DNA of 64,000 bases from Fibrivirga algicola (GTDB taxonomy: Bacteria; Bacteroidota; Bacteroidia; Cytophagales; Spirosomataceae). The stretch lies in NCBI RefSeq assembly GCF_011742925.1, contig NZ_WAEL01000001.1, forward strand, positions 1,178,001 to 1,242,000. The letters run 5' to 3'. The notes beneath the pieces are model-generated. The model searched no databases and was not told where the DNA came from. It worked only from the letters and a program-made list of their open reading frames with translations. How positions within the stretch are numbered: position 1 is the stretch's first letter; each line of letters starts with the position of its first letter. The position numbers and the translations under genes are program-made. This document shows positions 1 through 9,300 of the stretch, piece after piece.

Positions 1-598
1 TTTTGTGACGGTCCAGCACCTTCCAGTCCACGTAGAACGCCCGTTTATACTGGTATGCAAATACCGCGTCGGCATTGTTAGCACCCAGATTACCTACCCT
101 GTTCTTGCGGAATCGAAGCTGAATTTCCCACCGAGGCATATCCGCGTATAACAGCAGATCGGGTTGATCGACGAACAGCGCGGCCCCGACACCTACAATC
201 AGCACAACGCCGTCTGCAACGCCTTGAATCCTTTTTTGGCAGGAAGCCAGTTTGGTATCGTCAAAAAAGGCCGACAGCTCAAACGGGCAAACGTACCCAA
301 ACACCGGATCGTCTGTCACGAAGTCGTTGACGAGGGCATCTATTTCGGACTGGCTACGCAGGACCTGGCTCGTTTCAACGATCGTCAGCTTGTCTGCCAG
401 TGTGCTTAAGCCAGCGATCATCTCGTTAGTATACACGCCCAGGTACGTGTCTATGGCCACGATCGTTTTGGCTCGATCGGTAGGTCGAATGCTATCTCGC
501 AGGACTGAGACTATCGGTTCCCAACCCGTAGTGCAGGTTTCCCCTTCTACAGCAATGCTGGGGAATTTGTCGAAGATTGATGGTGTTAACACGTTCAT
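1..598 (-). CDS. mannose-6-phosphate isomerase-like protein (N-terminal part, runs off window)
   Basis: The reading frame opens with ATG at 598 and is still open at base 1, so about 199 N-terminal residues are visible and the rest lies outside the window. The visible part begins MNVLTPSIFDKFPSIAVEG and reaches a stretch reading YKRAFYVDWKVLDRHK. Both resemble the N-terminal extension of the long class I mannose-6-phosphate isomerases of Cytophagales; this is recognition from memory, and the catalytic cupin part is not in view. The start overlaps the stop of the ROK kinase gene as ATGA, which implies translational coupling. In a mannan locus this enzyme would convert mannose-6-phosphate to fructose-6-phosphate in the cytoplasm. 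The identity is moderately sure, and that the frame is a real gene is very likely. Confidence 0.65.
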   Translation of the reverse strand, partial: MNVLTPSIFDKFPSIAVEGETCTTGWEPIVSVLRDSIRPTDRAKTIVAIDTYLGVYTNEMIAGLSTLADKLTIVETSQVLRSQSEIDALVNDFVTDDPVFGYVCPFELSAFFDDTKLASCQKRIQGVADGVVLIVGVGAALFVDQPDLLLYADMPRWEIQLRFRKNRVGNLGANNADAVFAYQYKRAFYVDWKVLDRHK

Positions 599-1545
599 AT
601 ATCAAGGTTGTATGCTAAAGTGGCGACGCCCAGCAGTGCTGCGGAGTCGGATAATATGCCTGGCACAACGGCCACCTTGCCCCAAGTGGCCCAGGCGTTT
701 TGATTCAGGCGCTGCTGAATCGGGGGAATAATAACATCGCGGCTGGCCATTACCCCTCCGCCCAGAATAAGTACGTCAGGATCGTATACCTGCACCAGGT
801 TGTACGCGCAGGCGGCCCAAACATCAATGCTTTCATTCCGTAGGGAAGTTGCCAGGGCGTCTCCCTGCCGGGCACAGCGGAAAACAGCTTCATAGTCGAC
901 GGTATCGTACTGGCAAAGCGAGCTTTGTGGGTACGTTGCATGCGCCGTGGCCCGCTGGTTCAGGCTCCAGGTCGACGCTTCGGCCTCAGCGCAGCCAACG
1001 GTGCCGCAGTTGCATTGGTTACCATGGGTATTGATGACCACGTGCCCACCCAGAATGCCCGCCTGAAAATGCTTGCCGCGCAACAGTCGACCTTCAATAA
1101 CAGCCGACGTGCCGATGCCGGTGCCGAGCGTCATCAACACGACGTTATCGTAGCCTCGTCCGCTGCCATATTGCCATTCGCCTAGTAGCGCTGCCCGGGT
1201 ATCATTTTCCAGATAGAGCGGTAAGCCCCAGGTTTCGTGCGCCCAGGCAAGTAGGTCTAGCTCGGGCGCGTCACTGTACTTGCTATTGATCGTCAGCACC
1301 CGTTTGTGGATCGGATCAACAATACCCGGTATGGCAATGCCGACGCCAATCAAATCATCAATAGTCAGGCGGGCCTGGGCCAACAGGTTCTTTATGGCTG
1401 TTTCAATTTGGGGTAACCGGGATCGTAACCCTTGACCTGACTGCGAATCCATTTGGTGGGTCAGTAAGACGGTCCCTGCGCTAACTAGCCCCAGTTTGAT
1501 ACGGGTCCCTCCCAGGTCGATGGCAATAACTGCTTTTTCTGCCAT
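595..1545 (-). CDS. ROK family sugar kinase
   Basis: This 316-residue cytoplasmic protein has the ROK hallmarks: the phosphate-binding DLGGTRIKLG at residues 10-19, END at 113-115 ahead of the GTGIGTS loop near 141-147, and a zinc-binding CNCGTVGC at 178-185 preceded by a histidine near 168. ROK proteins phosphorylate hexoses such as glucose, mannose or fructose. There is no N-terminal HTH, so it is a kinase rather than a ROK repressor. It lies between a GH76 gene (7 bp away) and an isomerase gene with which it shares an ATGA overlap. The context suggests it phosphorylates mannose released from mannan. The substrate is inferred; the family is secure. Confidence 0.9.
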   Translation of the reverse strand: MAEKAVIAIDLGGTRIKLGLVSAGTVLLTHQMDSQSGQGLRSRLPQIETAIKNLLAQARLTIDDLIGVGIAIPGIVDPIHKRVLTINSKYSDAPELDLLAWAHETWGLPLYLENDTRAALLGEWQYGSGRGYDNVVLMTLGTGIGTSAVIEGRLLRGKHFQAGILGGHVVINTHGNQCNCGTVGCAEAEASTWSLNQRATAHATYPQSSLCQYDTVDYEAVFRCARQGDALATSLRNESIDVWAACAYNLVQVYDPDVLILGGGVMASRDVIIPPIQQRLNQNAWATWGKVAVVPGILSDSAALLGVATLAYNLDI

Positions 1546-1551
1546 GTGCGC

Positions 1552-2772
1552 TTATCGTTTTGTTTCCCGTTCTTTTTCCAGCAGGCTTAAGCGTGCGTAT
1601 AACTCGGCGATGCACGCCTGATCCAGCAACCATTTTGGTTTAGCCAGTTCCTTGGGATCGGGCATCCAGCTATGCGTGACCAGTCCATACTTGTCGCGGG
1701 AGTGTTGCCAGGCGTAATCGAGCGAGTTTTTAATCCCGGTTACGTACCGATAGTCGCCATTGACCCGGTAGAGCGCATCATAACCCCTGAACAGCACCGT
1801 AACAAACCAGGGCAAATCGATCTGAATGGCCATTGGTGACGGATGCGGGCGCTTGTCGAAGTGAACGAACGTATCCCTGGCCAGCTTTTCGGCCTGGTGG
1901 AGGTACTGTTTGTCGCCGGTAAACTGATAGAGCAGCACGGCTGCTTCGAGCATGGAGCCCGAGTTGTACGTATAAAAAACCCGGTTTACCACACCCGTTG
2001 CCTTGCGGTCATTAGCATACACACCGGTCGAATCGAGCAGATTGGTGTGCATCCAGTTGTAAAATTTCTGGCCCCATTTCAGGTAATATGGGTCTTTTGT
2101 GCCCTGATACAGCTTCAGCGCCGTGAGGGTAGCCATGCCGTTGGAGCAGGCTGGTTTTTGATCCCGATGGCCCTCCAGCCACGTGACACCACCGCCCAGC
2201 TCATCGTCCCATCCACTCAGAATGAACGCAAAAACAGCCTTCGCCCTCGTCAGGTACAGTGGGTTCCGGGTGTTCAGGTACGCTTCCATGTAGTCGATGC
2301 CCACCAGCCCGTTGTCATCATAATACCGGTCTGATTTTTCGAACTGAACCGGATAGGCCTGGTAGCCGATGGGCGAACGGCTGGTGTCGCGGTATTTCTC
2401 CATACCAGCCACCAGACTGTCCAGATAAAGTAATTGATGTTTCCGTTCCGATGGCGTTTTCAGTAGCACATTGGTCGCGGAAAACAGGCCGGAAAAGGGC
2501 CAGAGAAAACTAACCGCCTTTTCCTTAACGCCACCACCCTGCATGTAGGTCAATGAATCGACCTGATTCGACGGGTAGTTTTCGGAGAACAAGGTGTAGG
2601 CAGGTACCCTGTACCGGTTCCATACATTCTGGTAGCTTTCCCGCGCCCGGCTCAGGTAAACAGCTGAGGGTTTAGGCGATTGCCCTTCCGCCGTCTGACA
2701 AATGAAAAACCCGCTGATTACCGTTAGCCCGACAACGTACCTGGCCCATTTTTGACTCAAAATCAACTTCAT
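1552..2772 (-). CDS. secreted glycoside hydrolase family 76-like protein (alpha-1,6-mannanase type)
   Basis: The 406-residue protein has an N-terminal signal peptide with no obvious lipobox, then an alpha/alpha toroid pattern. Residues 151-160 read YDDNGLVGID; the adjacent aspartates (152-153) match the paired catalytic acids of GH76 endo-alpha-1,6-mannanases. Further GH76-like blocks are GGGVTW and KPACSNGMA in the middle. It probably cleaves the alpha-1,6 mannan backbone in the periplasm or outside the cell. It follows the GH92 gene by 38 bp and precedes the ROK kinase by 6 bp in one operon. The second GH76 at 5206-6417 is a lipoprotein, so the two may act in different compartments (inference). 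Confidence 0.82.
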   Translation of the reverse strand: MKLILSQKWARYVVGLTVISGFFICQTAEGQSPKPSAVYLSRARESYQNVWNRYRVPAYTLFSENYPSNQVDSLTYMQGGGVKEKAVSFLWPFSGLFSATNVLLKTPSERKHQLLYLDSLVAGMEKYRDTSRSPIGYQAYPVQFEKSDRYYDDNGLVGIDYMEAYLNTRNPLYLTRAKAVFAFILSGWDDELGGGVTWLEGHRDQKPACSNGMATLTALKLYQGTKDPYYLKWGQKFYNWMHTNLLDSTGVYANDRKATGVVNRVFYTYNSGSMLEAAVLLYQFTGDKQYLHQAEKLARDTFVHFDKRPHPSPMAIQIDLPWFVTVLFRGYDALYRVNGDYRYVTGIKNSLDYAWQHSRDKYGLVTHSWMPDPKELAKPKWLLDQACIAELYARLSLLEKERETKR

Positions 2773-2810
2773 TCCTATTTTGTTGAGTATGGTTGTCTGT
2801 AACGCGCCCC

Positions 2811-5171
2811 TTACTGGGCCGAAGGCGGGGGCGTTTGAATCCCCCAGTTCGTATTAGGCTGGCTACCCATCACGAAGGTGAGTTTACCGCCTTTCATCAG
2901 TTCATCGCGGTAGAGCCAGCAATTTGACAGGGCTTTACCGTTGAAGGTCGCCGACTGCACATACACGTTCTGGGCGGAGTTGTTTTTGGCTTCAATCCGA
3001 AGCTGTTTGCCGTCGCCCAGCCGGATGGTGGCCTTTTCGAAGACAGGGCTTCCCAGCTCAACGATTGGTCGTAGATCCGTGAATCCTTTCACGTCGAACA
3101 AGCCAAGGGCAGCCATTACATACCACGAACCCAGCTGACCCTGATCTTCGTCCTGCCCATACCCGTAGCCGTGAATGGGTTCGGTGCCGTAAAATTCATC
3201 GCAGATCGCCCGCGTCCATTTTTGGGTGAGCCACGGTTTTTTCGAGAAGTTAAAGAGCCAACTGATGTGCAGATTGGGCTGATTGCCGTGATTATAGATC
3301 GACTTGATGCCGGCAAAGGCATCGATCTCTTTACCGCCCCCAAAGCCATTTTTCTGCGCCGCTGTGAAGATGCTGTCGAGTCGGTTGTTGAAGGTGGTTT
3401 CGCCGATGGCCTCGATCAGCGCCTTGGGATTCTGTGGCACGAAAAAGGTGTACTGCACGGCATTTCCTTCCTGGAAACCCCGCCAGGGTTCGTACGGATC
3501 GAACTTACTGATGAATGTGCCATCCGCTTTTTTGGGCCGAACCAGCTTTTGACCCGGTTCGTACAAGAGCTTCCAGCCGTTGGAGGCCTTCAGGAATTGC
3601 TGGTAGTCGGGCTGCTTACCCATTGCTTTGGCCAGTTGGGCAGCTGCAAACGCGCTGAAACTGTACTCCAGCGTATGGGAGGCTGCAAAGTGCGAACCCG
3701 TCGAATCGGTTTTATCCGCGTCGAGGTAGGGAACGTACCCACGCTTTACAAAGGCCTCCACATCCAGCTTACCCGAACCTACGGGGCGATTATGCCCGCT
3801 GAGTTCGTTGGCCCGAATGGCCTGATACGCCAGATTGGTATCGTAATCCCGAATGCCCGCCTGATACGCCCCGGCAATGGCTAGCCCGACGAAATTGGTG
3901 CCCACGCCCGAGACGAAGTTGCTGTTGGCAATGCCATCACCAAACCAGCCGCGTTCCTTATAGACCGCCAGCTGGGTCTGCACAAAATCAGTATATCGCT
4001 CCGGATACGACAGTGCCCATAACTGGGTCAGGTTCCAGTAGCCGCCCCAGATGGCGTCTGTGTTGTAAAAATTATAGCTGAATTTTCCGTTTTTATCGCG
4101 GGGGAGCTGACCAATACCTCCATCGTGCCGAGGATAAGAGCCGTTCACGTCGTTGGCGATTCCACGGCCCAGGAGAGCATGGAACAGGCCCGTGTAGAAT
4201 TTAACCTTATTGGTTTCGTTGCCCTCCACAGCTAACTTTCCCAGTTCGGTTTGCCACGTTTGCTTCGCCCGTTTTCTCGCTGTTTCAAAGGTCAATCCCG
4301 TTGCTTCGGCCTCAAAATTCGCCTTCGCGTTGGTAATAGATGTATACGATAAGCCTACTTTCAACTCGATGGCCTCGTTGGCATTGGTGGCGTATTCCAG
4401 GAAAAGTCCAGCTCCCTTTCCGGTAGCTTCGCGGCTGTTTTGCCGAACACCAGTGTCTGAGAAAGCGCCAACCGACCGTGGTTTTTTGCTCACTTCACCC
4501 CAGATGTACATCGACACTTGACCATTTGCATCGTAGGTCTTTACGTATTTTGGGTACGTCGTAACAAAGCCCTCAAAGTGGGTTTCGTCGGTCATTTTGA
4601 TACTTGACTTTCGTACTTCCCCGCTTTCACCCTGTACATTGCCGATGTCTAATAGCACCCTCGACTGGTCGTTTTTGGGGAATGTATATCGGTGGAAACC
4701 GACATGGCTGGTCGCGGTGAGTTCAGCGGTGATCTGATAGTCGTCTAGCAAGACTTTGTAGTAGCCAGGTGCGGCCACCTGATTCTTGCGGTCGAATCTG
4801 GACCGGTAACCGCTATCAGGGTTCTCAAGATCACCGGGTTTTACTTTCAACTCACCGGTGGTTGGCATGAAGCTTACGCCACCAACCTGCCATTCGTGAA
4901 AGTGGACAAAGCCTTCAATGGAGTTGTGCCGGGTATCGTATCCTACTGCTTCCCAGCCCTGATTGTTGCCGTAATGTCCGTTCGTAGACGGGGCTAGTTT
5001 GGCCATGCCGTGGGGCACGGCAGCGGGCGTATAGAAGAACCACCGGCTGTGGGCCGTGCCGATGTTAGGATCAACGTACCGGAGCACGTTTTGCCCTTTT
5101 ACCGCACAGGAGGTCAGCAGGGCAATGAGGATCAGAGAGGGAAAAAGGGTGATGCTTTTCAGTTGTTTCAT
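2811..5171 (-). CDS. GH92 family alpha-mannosidase, lipoprotein
   Basis: I chose the ATG at 5171, giving about 786 residues, because it starts a clean lipoprotein signal (MKQLKSITLFPSLILIALL then TSC). The frame stays open further upstream, but that would overlap the preceding gene. The N-terminal domain carries the GH92-like VDPNIGTAHSRWFFYTPAA. The catalytic toroid has WGGYWNLTQLWALSYPE and, near the C terminus, GYGQDEDQGQLGSWYVMAAL, matching the GH92 block that holds the catalytic acidic residues. GH92 enzymes are calcium-dependent exo-alpha-mannosidases, usually alpha-1,2 or alpha-1,3. Flanked by two GH76 genes, it would trim mannan side branches. The linkage is not readable from sequence. 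Confidence 0.92.
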   Translation of the reverse strand: MKQLKSITLFPSLILIALLTSCAVKGQNVLRYVDPNIGTAHSRWFFYTPAAVPHGMAKLAPSTNGHYGNNQGWEAVGYDTRHNSIEGFVHFHEWQVGGVSFMPTTGELKVKPGDLENPDSGYRSRFDRKNQVAAPGYYKVLLDDYQITAELTATSHVGFHRYTFPKNDQSRVLLDIGNVQGESGEVRKSSIKMTDETHFEGFVTTYPKYVKTYDANGQVSMYIWGEVSKKPRSVGAFSDTGVRQNSREATGKGAGLFLEYATNANEAIELKVGLSYTSITNAKANFEAEATGLTFETARKRAKQTWQTELGKLAVEGNETNKVKFYTGLFHALLGRGIANDVNGSYPRHDGGIGQLPRDKNGKFSYNFYNTDAIWGGYWNLTQLWALSYPERYTDFVQTQLAVYKERGWFGDGIANSNFVSGVGTNFVGLAIAGAYQAGIRDYDTNLAYQAIRANELSGHNRPVGSGKLDVEAFVKRGYVPYLDADKTDSTGSHFAASHTLEYSFSAFAAAQLAKAMGKQPDYQQFLKASNGWKLLYEPGQKLVRPKKADGTFISKFDPYEPWRGFQEGNAVQYTFFVPQNPKALIEAIGETTFNNRLDSIFTAAQKNGFGGGKEIDAFAGIKSIYNHGNQPNLHISWLFNFSKKPWLTQKWTRAICDEFYGTEPIHGYGYGQDEDQGQLGSWYVMAALGLFDVKGFTDLRPIVELGSPVFEKATIRLGDGKQLRIEAKNNSAQNVYVQSATFNGKALSNCWLYRDELMKGGKLTFVMGSQPNTNWGIQTPPPSAQ

Positions 5172-5205
5172 TCCAGAATAGATTGAATGGAGGCTGTTTA
5201 ATGAG

Positions 5206-6417
5206 TTATCTGTATGTTGACAGCATCGCTTGCAGGCGTTGCATCCAGGCCACATCGACGCCTTCTATGTTTGCGTATCGCCCGGCACCATCCAGACCAG
5301 CAAATTGGTAATAACCGCCCGAATTGGCATCTCTCAGGACCGTATTGATGGCGTCGATGTTCCCCTGAGCGTAGCTCAGCCACGACGCGTTCTTGTCCGA
5401 TTCGTACAGCCTGATCATAGCCTGCGATCCCCATCCGCACCAGGCAGGACTGATTCGGCGGTCGCTGGTATTGAAGATATAGACGTTGTGCGCCTTATCC
5501 CACAGGGTGCGGTTCATGGCATTGCCCAGCGCCTGCGCCTTCACCTGGTACGACGGGTCTTTCGTGGCTTCCCCGTAAAGCAGAAAGGCTTCGACCATAA
5601 TGGCGTTGTCGTAGGTGAATTTTTCAGTGAACCGTTTCCCCGACTGGTCAATCTGCCAGACAAACAGGCCGGTGCTGCTCTCGTATAATTTACTCGACAA
5701 CCACTTGTCAACGGCCGATGCCCAGTCGCGGTAAATTGACTCGCCGGTGATCATGTACAAGCGTGCAAATAGCTGCATGGCCAGGCCGTTTGACTGCGTT
5801 GGCTTCACCGTTTTTGCCGTGTTCCACCAGAAACCACCGTCGAAGGTGTTGTCCCAGGTGCCACTTTTGATCAGCCAGTTGGCGCATGCCTTTGCTTTAT
5901 CCAGGTACGCCGTTTTCATCGCCCCGGTGCTGACGTCGTAAGCGTCGAGGTAGATTACGCCAGACAGGGAATTATCATCGATGTATTTCAGCGGGTCCGA
6001 GCCTTTTCCGGTGCCATCGATGCGCACGAAGGCAAAGTAGCCGCCGTTGGGGCTGGCGTCGTCCCAGAAGTGACTCATCCAGTTGAAACTATCGTTCATG
6101 TAGGTCGCGTAAGTCGTGTCACCCCGCTTTACCATGGCAGCATCGGCGTAGATCTGACTCACGTTGTACCACTCAAAAGCCGAATTGAGATCGGTGGTGG
6201 CATTGACCCGGTAGCTCTTGTAGGGTGTCAGCAAATTGGCGAGCACGTAATCATGCGTTTTCCGGGCCGCCGTCAGATACCGCGACACGGTCGGGCTGGG
6301 TACGTTGGGCCTTGTTGTGTCGGGCCCGCCTACGGGGGATGGCTGCTTGTCTTCGCAGGATGAAAAGAGCGTGACAGCCACGACGAGTAAAAGCCCGTTG
6401 AAAAGAGAGCGGTTCAT
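5206..6417 (-). CDS. GH76 family alpha-1,6-mannanase-like lipoprotein
   Basis: This 403-residue protein starts with MNRSLFNGLLLVVAVTLFSS and a lipobox cysteine at residue 21, so it should be a lipoprotein, possibly surface exposed. The GH76 signature aspartate pair lies at 147-148 in the stretch IDDNSLSGVIYLDAYD, followed by GGFWWNTAKTVKPTQSNGLA. It probably cuts the alpha-1,6-linked mannan backbone. It stands 35 bp upstream of the GH92 start and 94 bp after the SusE-like gene, in the same orientation. A surface GH76 working with SusC/SusD and a periplasmic GH92 is the usual arrangement in Bacteroidota mannan loci (established for the class, inferred here). Confidence 0.88.
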   Translation of the reverse strand: MNRSLFNGLLLVVAVTLFSSCEDKQPSPVGGPDTTRPNVPSPTVSRYLTAARKTHDYVLANLLTPYKSYRVNATTDLNSAFEWYNVSQIYADAAMVKRGDTTYATYMNDSFNWMSHFWDDASPNGGYFAFVRIDGTGKGSDPLKYIDDNSLSGVIYLDAYDVSTGAMKTAYLDKAKACANWLIKSGTWDNTFDGGFWWNTAKTVKPTQSNGLAMQLFARLYMITGESIYRDWASAVDKWLSSKLYESSTGLFVWQIDQSGKRFTEKFTYDNAIMVEAFLLYGEATKDPSYQVKAQALGNAMNRTLWDKAHNVYIFNTSDRRISPAWCGWGSQAMIRLYESDKNASWLSYAQGNIDAINTVLRDANSGGYYQFAGLDGAGRYANIEGVDVAWMQRLQAMLSTYR

Positions 6418-6510
6418 AACGAAAGTCTTAAACCTGTGCCAGCTGCATCACGGCAACGGGCACAGGGATGTTGGAAGCGAATCAACAGTGTTCTGAGTTA
6501 AGGCCAGGGC

Positions 6511-7629
6511 CTATTTCTGCACGGTCACCTGATGGCTATACGGCGCATTGGCCCGCAAAAACAGGTCTACTTTGACCTTCTGCAAATCGGCCGACGGGTC
6601 AAACTTGTAGGTGTTGTCCCACTGGGCGTTCGACACCGGCAAGAGGTAGAAATAAGACGCAGGCGCCCCGGCCGGACTATTGTTATTCACGTTCGAGCTA
6701 CCCATATACTCTATGCCCGTGGCGGTGTGGATCGCGAATTTGTACCGCTCATCCCTGCCCCAGGAGAACTGATAGAACTCGACGGGGATACTGGCGGCTG
6801 ACCACGTGCCGTTACCCGCATAGGCCAGCGTACCAATTTCTTTGTTGTAGGCCGACATGAAGAGTCCAACCGACTGTATTTCGGTGGCCTGGGTGGAGGC
6901 TATGTTAAAGTCGTACCGCAACCGATACGTTTTAGTCGGCCCAGTCAAGGTGGTGCGTGAGGTACCTTCCCGGATAGTGTCCTTAGCGACGTAGTAACTC
7001 TTGCCTGCGCCCGACAGCCTATTTGTCAGATAATAGCTACCTGCCTTTAACGAGGTGTAACCCTCATAAACGCCGTCTTCCACCTTTTTGAGCCTGACTG
7101 CTTTACTCAAGTCGTCTCCCCCTTCGGTGGCCGTCCCTGTCAGATACAAGCTATCGGGTAGGTCAACAAAGCCAGCGGGTCTGGTCATGGTCAGCACGCG
7201 GTTGGACGTACCTGTCTGACGGTTAAGCGCAACCGACGCCAAGACCGTCCATTTGACACTACCTGTAGCAGAGGCTCCTATGCCGCCCAAGGCCGCAATT
7301 TTCTTCAGGTCGTTGTGGCTGAGCGTTAACTGCGGCTGGACCCCCAACCCGTCAGATACCGTCTTGTAAAAAGGCTTGCTGAAATCGCCATCGGTCTTAT
7401 CGAAAGCAACCTCATATAATACACCTTCTGCTGCCTGAACCGGTGCCCATTTAAACTGCACACTGGCAGGGGTTGATGGTTCCAGCTTGACGCTGGCATT
7501 GTTTTCGGGAGCCGTCAGCGTGCTCACCGGCGTTACAGCCGGGTTCAGCTCCCGGACCGTCTGCTTGCAGGAAATGATCGATAGCACAGCGAGTAACGCC
7601 ATACCACCTGTGGTCAATGCATGTCTCAT
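6511..7629 (-). CDS. SusE-like outer-membrane glycan-binding lipoprotein
   Basis: The 372-residue protein has a signal peptide ending in SIISC with the lipidation cysteine at residue 21, a linker, and then an Ig-like SusE N-terminal domain (LTAPENNASVKLEP, VQFKWAPVQAAEGVLYEV). The C-terminal half looks like two starch-binding-type modules, the first marked by LPDSLYLTGTATEGGDD. SusE-type proteins bind released oligosaccharides at the cell surface and hand them to the SusC/SusD complex. The gene follows susD by 12 bp and precedes the GH76 lipoprotein. No catalytic motif is visible. The family assignment is good; the ligand is inferred to be mannan. Confidence 0.85.
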   Translation of the reverse strand: MRHALTTGGMALLAVLSIISCKQTVRELNPAVTPVSTLTAPENNASVKLEPSTPASVQFKWAPVQAAEGVLYEVAFDKTDGDFSKPFYKTVSDGLGVQPQLTLSHNDLKKIAALGGIGASATGSVKWTVLASVALNRQTGTSNRVLTMTRPAGFVDLPDSLYLTGTATEGGDDLSKAVRLKKVEDGVYEGYTSLKAGSYYLTNRLSGAGKSYYVAKDTIREGTSRTTLTGPTKTYRLRYDFNIASTQATEIQSVGLFMSAYNKEIGTLAYAGNGTWSAASIPVEFYQFSWGRDERYKFAIHTATGIEYMGSSNVNNNSPAGAPASYFYLLPVSNAQWDNTYKFDPSADLQKVKVDLFLRANAPYSHQVTVQK

Positions 7630-7641
7630 TAGATGTGATGA

Positions 7642-9279
7642 TTAGGGTTGGTAACCAGGGTTTTGGGTTAACGACTTGTTGAGGTTCAGCTCTGAGGCTG
7701 GCAACGGCCACAGGTAGTTTTTGGCCGGATCAAACTGACGTCGCTGCGCGCGGATGTAGCCATTATCAACTGACGGATCGCCGAATTTGGCGCCGTGAGC
7801 GTACCCATTAAGTACCGTCTCGGCAATCTTCCACCGTCGGATATCATCAATTCGTAGTCCTTCCATTGCCAACTCAGCCCGGCGCTCCCGACGAACAATC
7901 TGCGTCAGATCGCCGGTGGTCGGGAAGCTCAGTGCCTCCGTTGCCGTGAAGCCCGCCCGTTGCCGAAGTGGCCGAATTGTTTTATCCCACACACTGGCAT
8001 TCAATTGCCCCAGGCTCTGCTTGGCTTCCGCGTACATCAGCAGGACATCGGCGTACCGGATCAGGTGCAGGTTCAGGCCCGACGCAAAATTGGCCAGGCT
8101 GTTTGGGTCGTAATATTTACGCCAGTAGTAGCCCGTGGGTGATCCCTGTCCGTTCAGCGTATACTCATTTAAGGCGGGCCTGACGGGGTCCGAGCCGGGT
8201 TTTATGTAAATGATCTGAGTGGTCCCATCTGCGTTTCGCCAAACGTACCGGTCATACACGACGGTCGCCGTTAGCCGGGGATCGCGATTGGCGTACGGGC
8301 TACTTTCCGAATAGCCCGAACCTGCTTCGGTAATGGCTTTGCCGTTGAGTGTCACGTAGTCATTGACCAGCTCCTGCGTGGGGGCCATGCTATTCGTTCT
8401 AGCTCCGGCCGACCGGGGGGCGAAATCAAAAAACTCAGACCAGGTACGTAGGCCAGGTACGTATTGCAACGCCAGTATCGATTCGTTGCTGGTTTTATTG
8501 ACCGTGGGGCTGCTGAACAGATCGCTATAGTTGGCTGCTAAACCGTACTGACCGTTGGTGGCCGGATCATTGATCAGCTTTTCGCACAGGGTGACAACCT
8601 CGGCCATCCGGTTACCTTCGTAAAGCAGCACCCGGGCGTTCAGGGCAATGGCCGCGCCTTTCGTGATCCGGCCGTTATCGGCGGGGGCATACGCATCTTT
8701 GGAAGGCAGCAAGTCTGCTGCCGCCGTCAGTTCGTCGGTGATAAATTTAAGCACCGTAGCCCGGGGCGAACGGGGAATCACCTTTGCTTCGTCGGGCGAG
8801 AGGTCGCGGTCGAGCAGGGGTACGTCTCCGTACCACTTCATCAGGTTAAAATGGTGCCAGGCCCGTACGAACCGCACCTCGCCTTTCATCCTCGACAGGT
8901 CAGCAGCCGAGAGCGTCTTGTTCTGATCGACGTTTGCCAGAAAGATGTTGCAAGACTTAATCCCCTGGTAATAAAACGCCCAGTCGTTCTGGAATTTCGG
9001 CAACGTCGGCGTAAAACTACCACTGGCAATCGCCTCCGGACTTCCCGCGGCCGACCCCTGAGCGGTGTAAGCGTTGTCGGACAAGGCTTCGTTATAAAAG
9101 TATAACGTGCTGGTATACATGCCGCTGTAGATGTTATTCAGGGCATTATTGACGTTCTCGCTCGTTGTCCAGAAGTTGAGTTCGGTAAAGCGATTGACAG
9201 GCGCAATGTCTAAGGGGCCGCACCCGGTGACGATGAGTACCATCACGCAAAGGCTACTTATCTTTTTGAGAAAACTCAT
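7642..9279 (-). CDS. SusD/RagB family nutrient-binding outer-membrane lipoprotein
   Basis: The ATG at 9279 is preferred over a TTG nine bases upstream because it begins the signal MSFLKKISSLCVMVLIVTGC with lipidation cysteine 20. The 545-residue product has the typical SusD start (ELNFWTTSENVNNALNNIYS), the TPR-like middle (RFVRAWHHFNLMKWYGDVPL), and the C-terminal block with ERRAELAMEGLRIDDIRRWK and NPGYQP. SusD caps the SusC barrel and binds glycan at the surface. It lies 22 bp after the SusC stop in one operon. Confidence 0.95.
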   Translation of the reverse strand: MSFLKKISSLCVMVLIVTGCGPLDIAPVNRFTELNFWTTSENVNNALNNIYSGMYTSTLYFYNEALSDNAYTAQGSAAGSPEAIASGSFTPTLPKFQNDWAFYYQGIKSCNIFLANVDQNKTLSAADLSRMKGEVRFVRAWHHFNLMKWYGDVPLLDRDLSPDEAKVIPRSPRATVLKFITDELTAAADLLPSKDAYAPADNGRITKGAAIALNARVLLYEGNRMAEVVTLCEKLINDPATNGQYGLAANYSDLFSSPTVNKTSNESILALQYVPGLRTWSEFFDFAPRSAGARTNSMAPTQELVNDYVTLNGKAITEAGSGYSESSPYANRDPRLTATVVYDRYVWRNADGTTQIIYIKPGSDPVRPALNEYTLNGQGSPTGYYWRKYYDPNSLANFASGLNLHLIRYADVLLMYAEAKQSLGQLNASVWDKTIRPLRQRAGFTATEALSFPTTGDLTQIVRRERRAELAMEGLRIDDIRRWKIAETVLNGYAHGAKFGDPSVDNGYIRAQRRQFDPAKNYLWPLPASELNLNKSLTQNPGYQP

Positions 9280-9300
9280 GAGTTGCAACAGATTAATGGG

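Noticed and set aside
5172-5255. A longer start for the GH92 gene
   Set aside because: It would overlap the end of the GH76 gene and place 28 unrelated residues before a normal lipoprotein signal.
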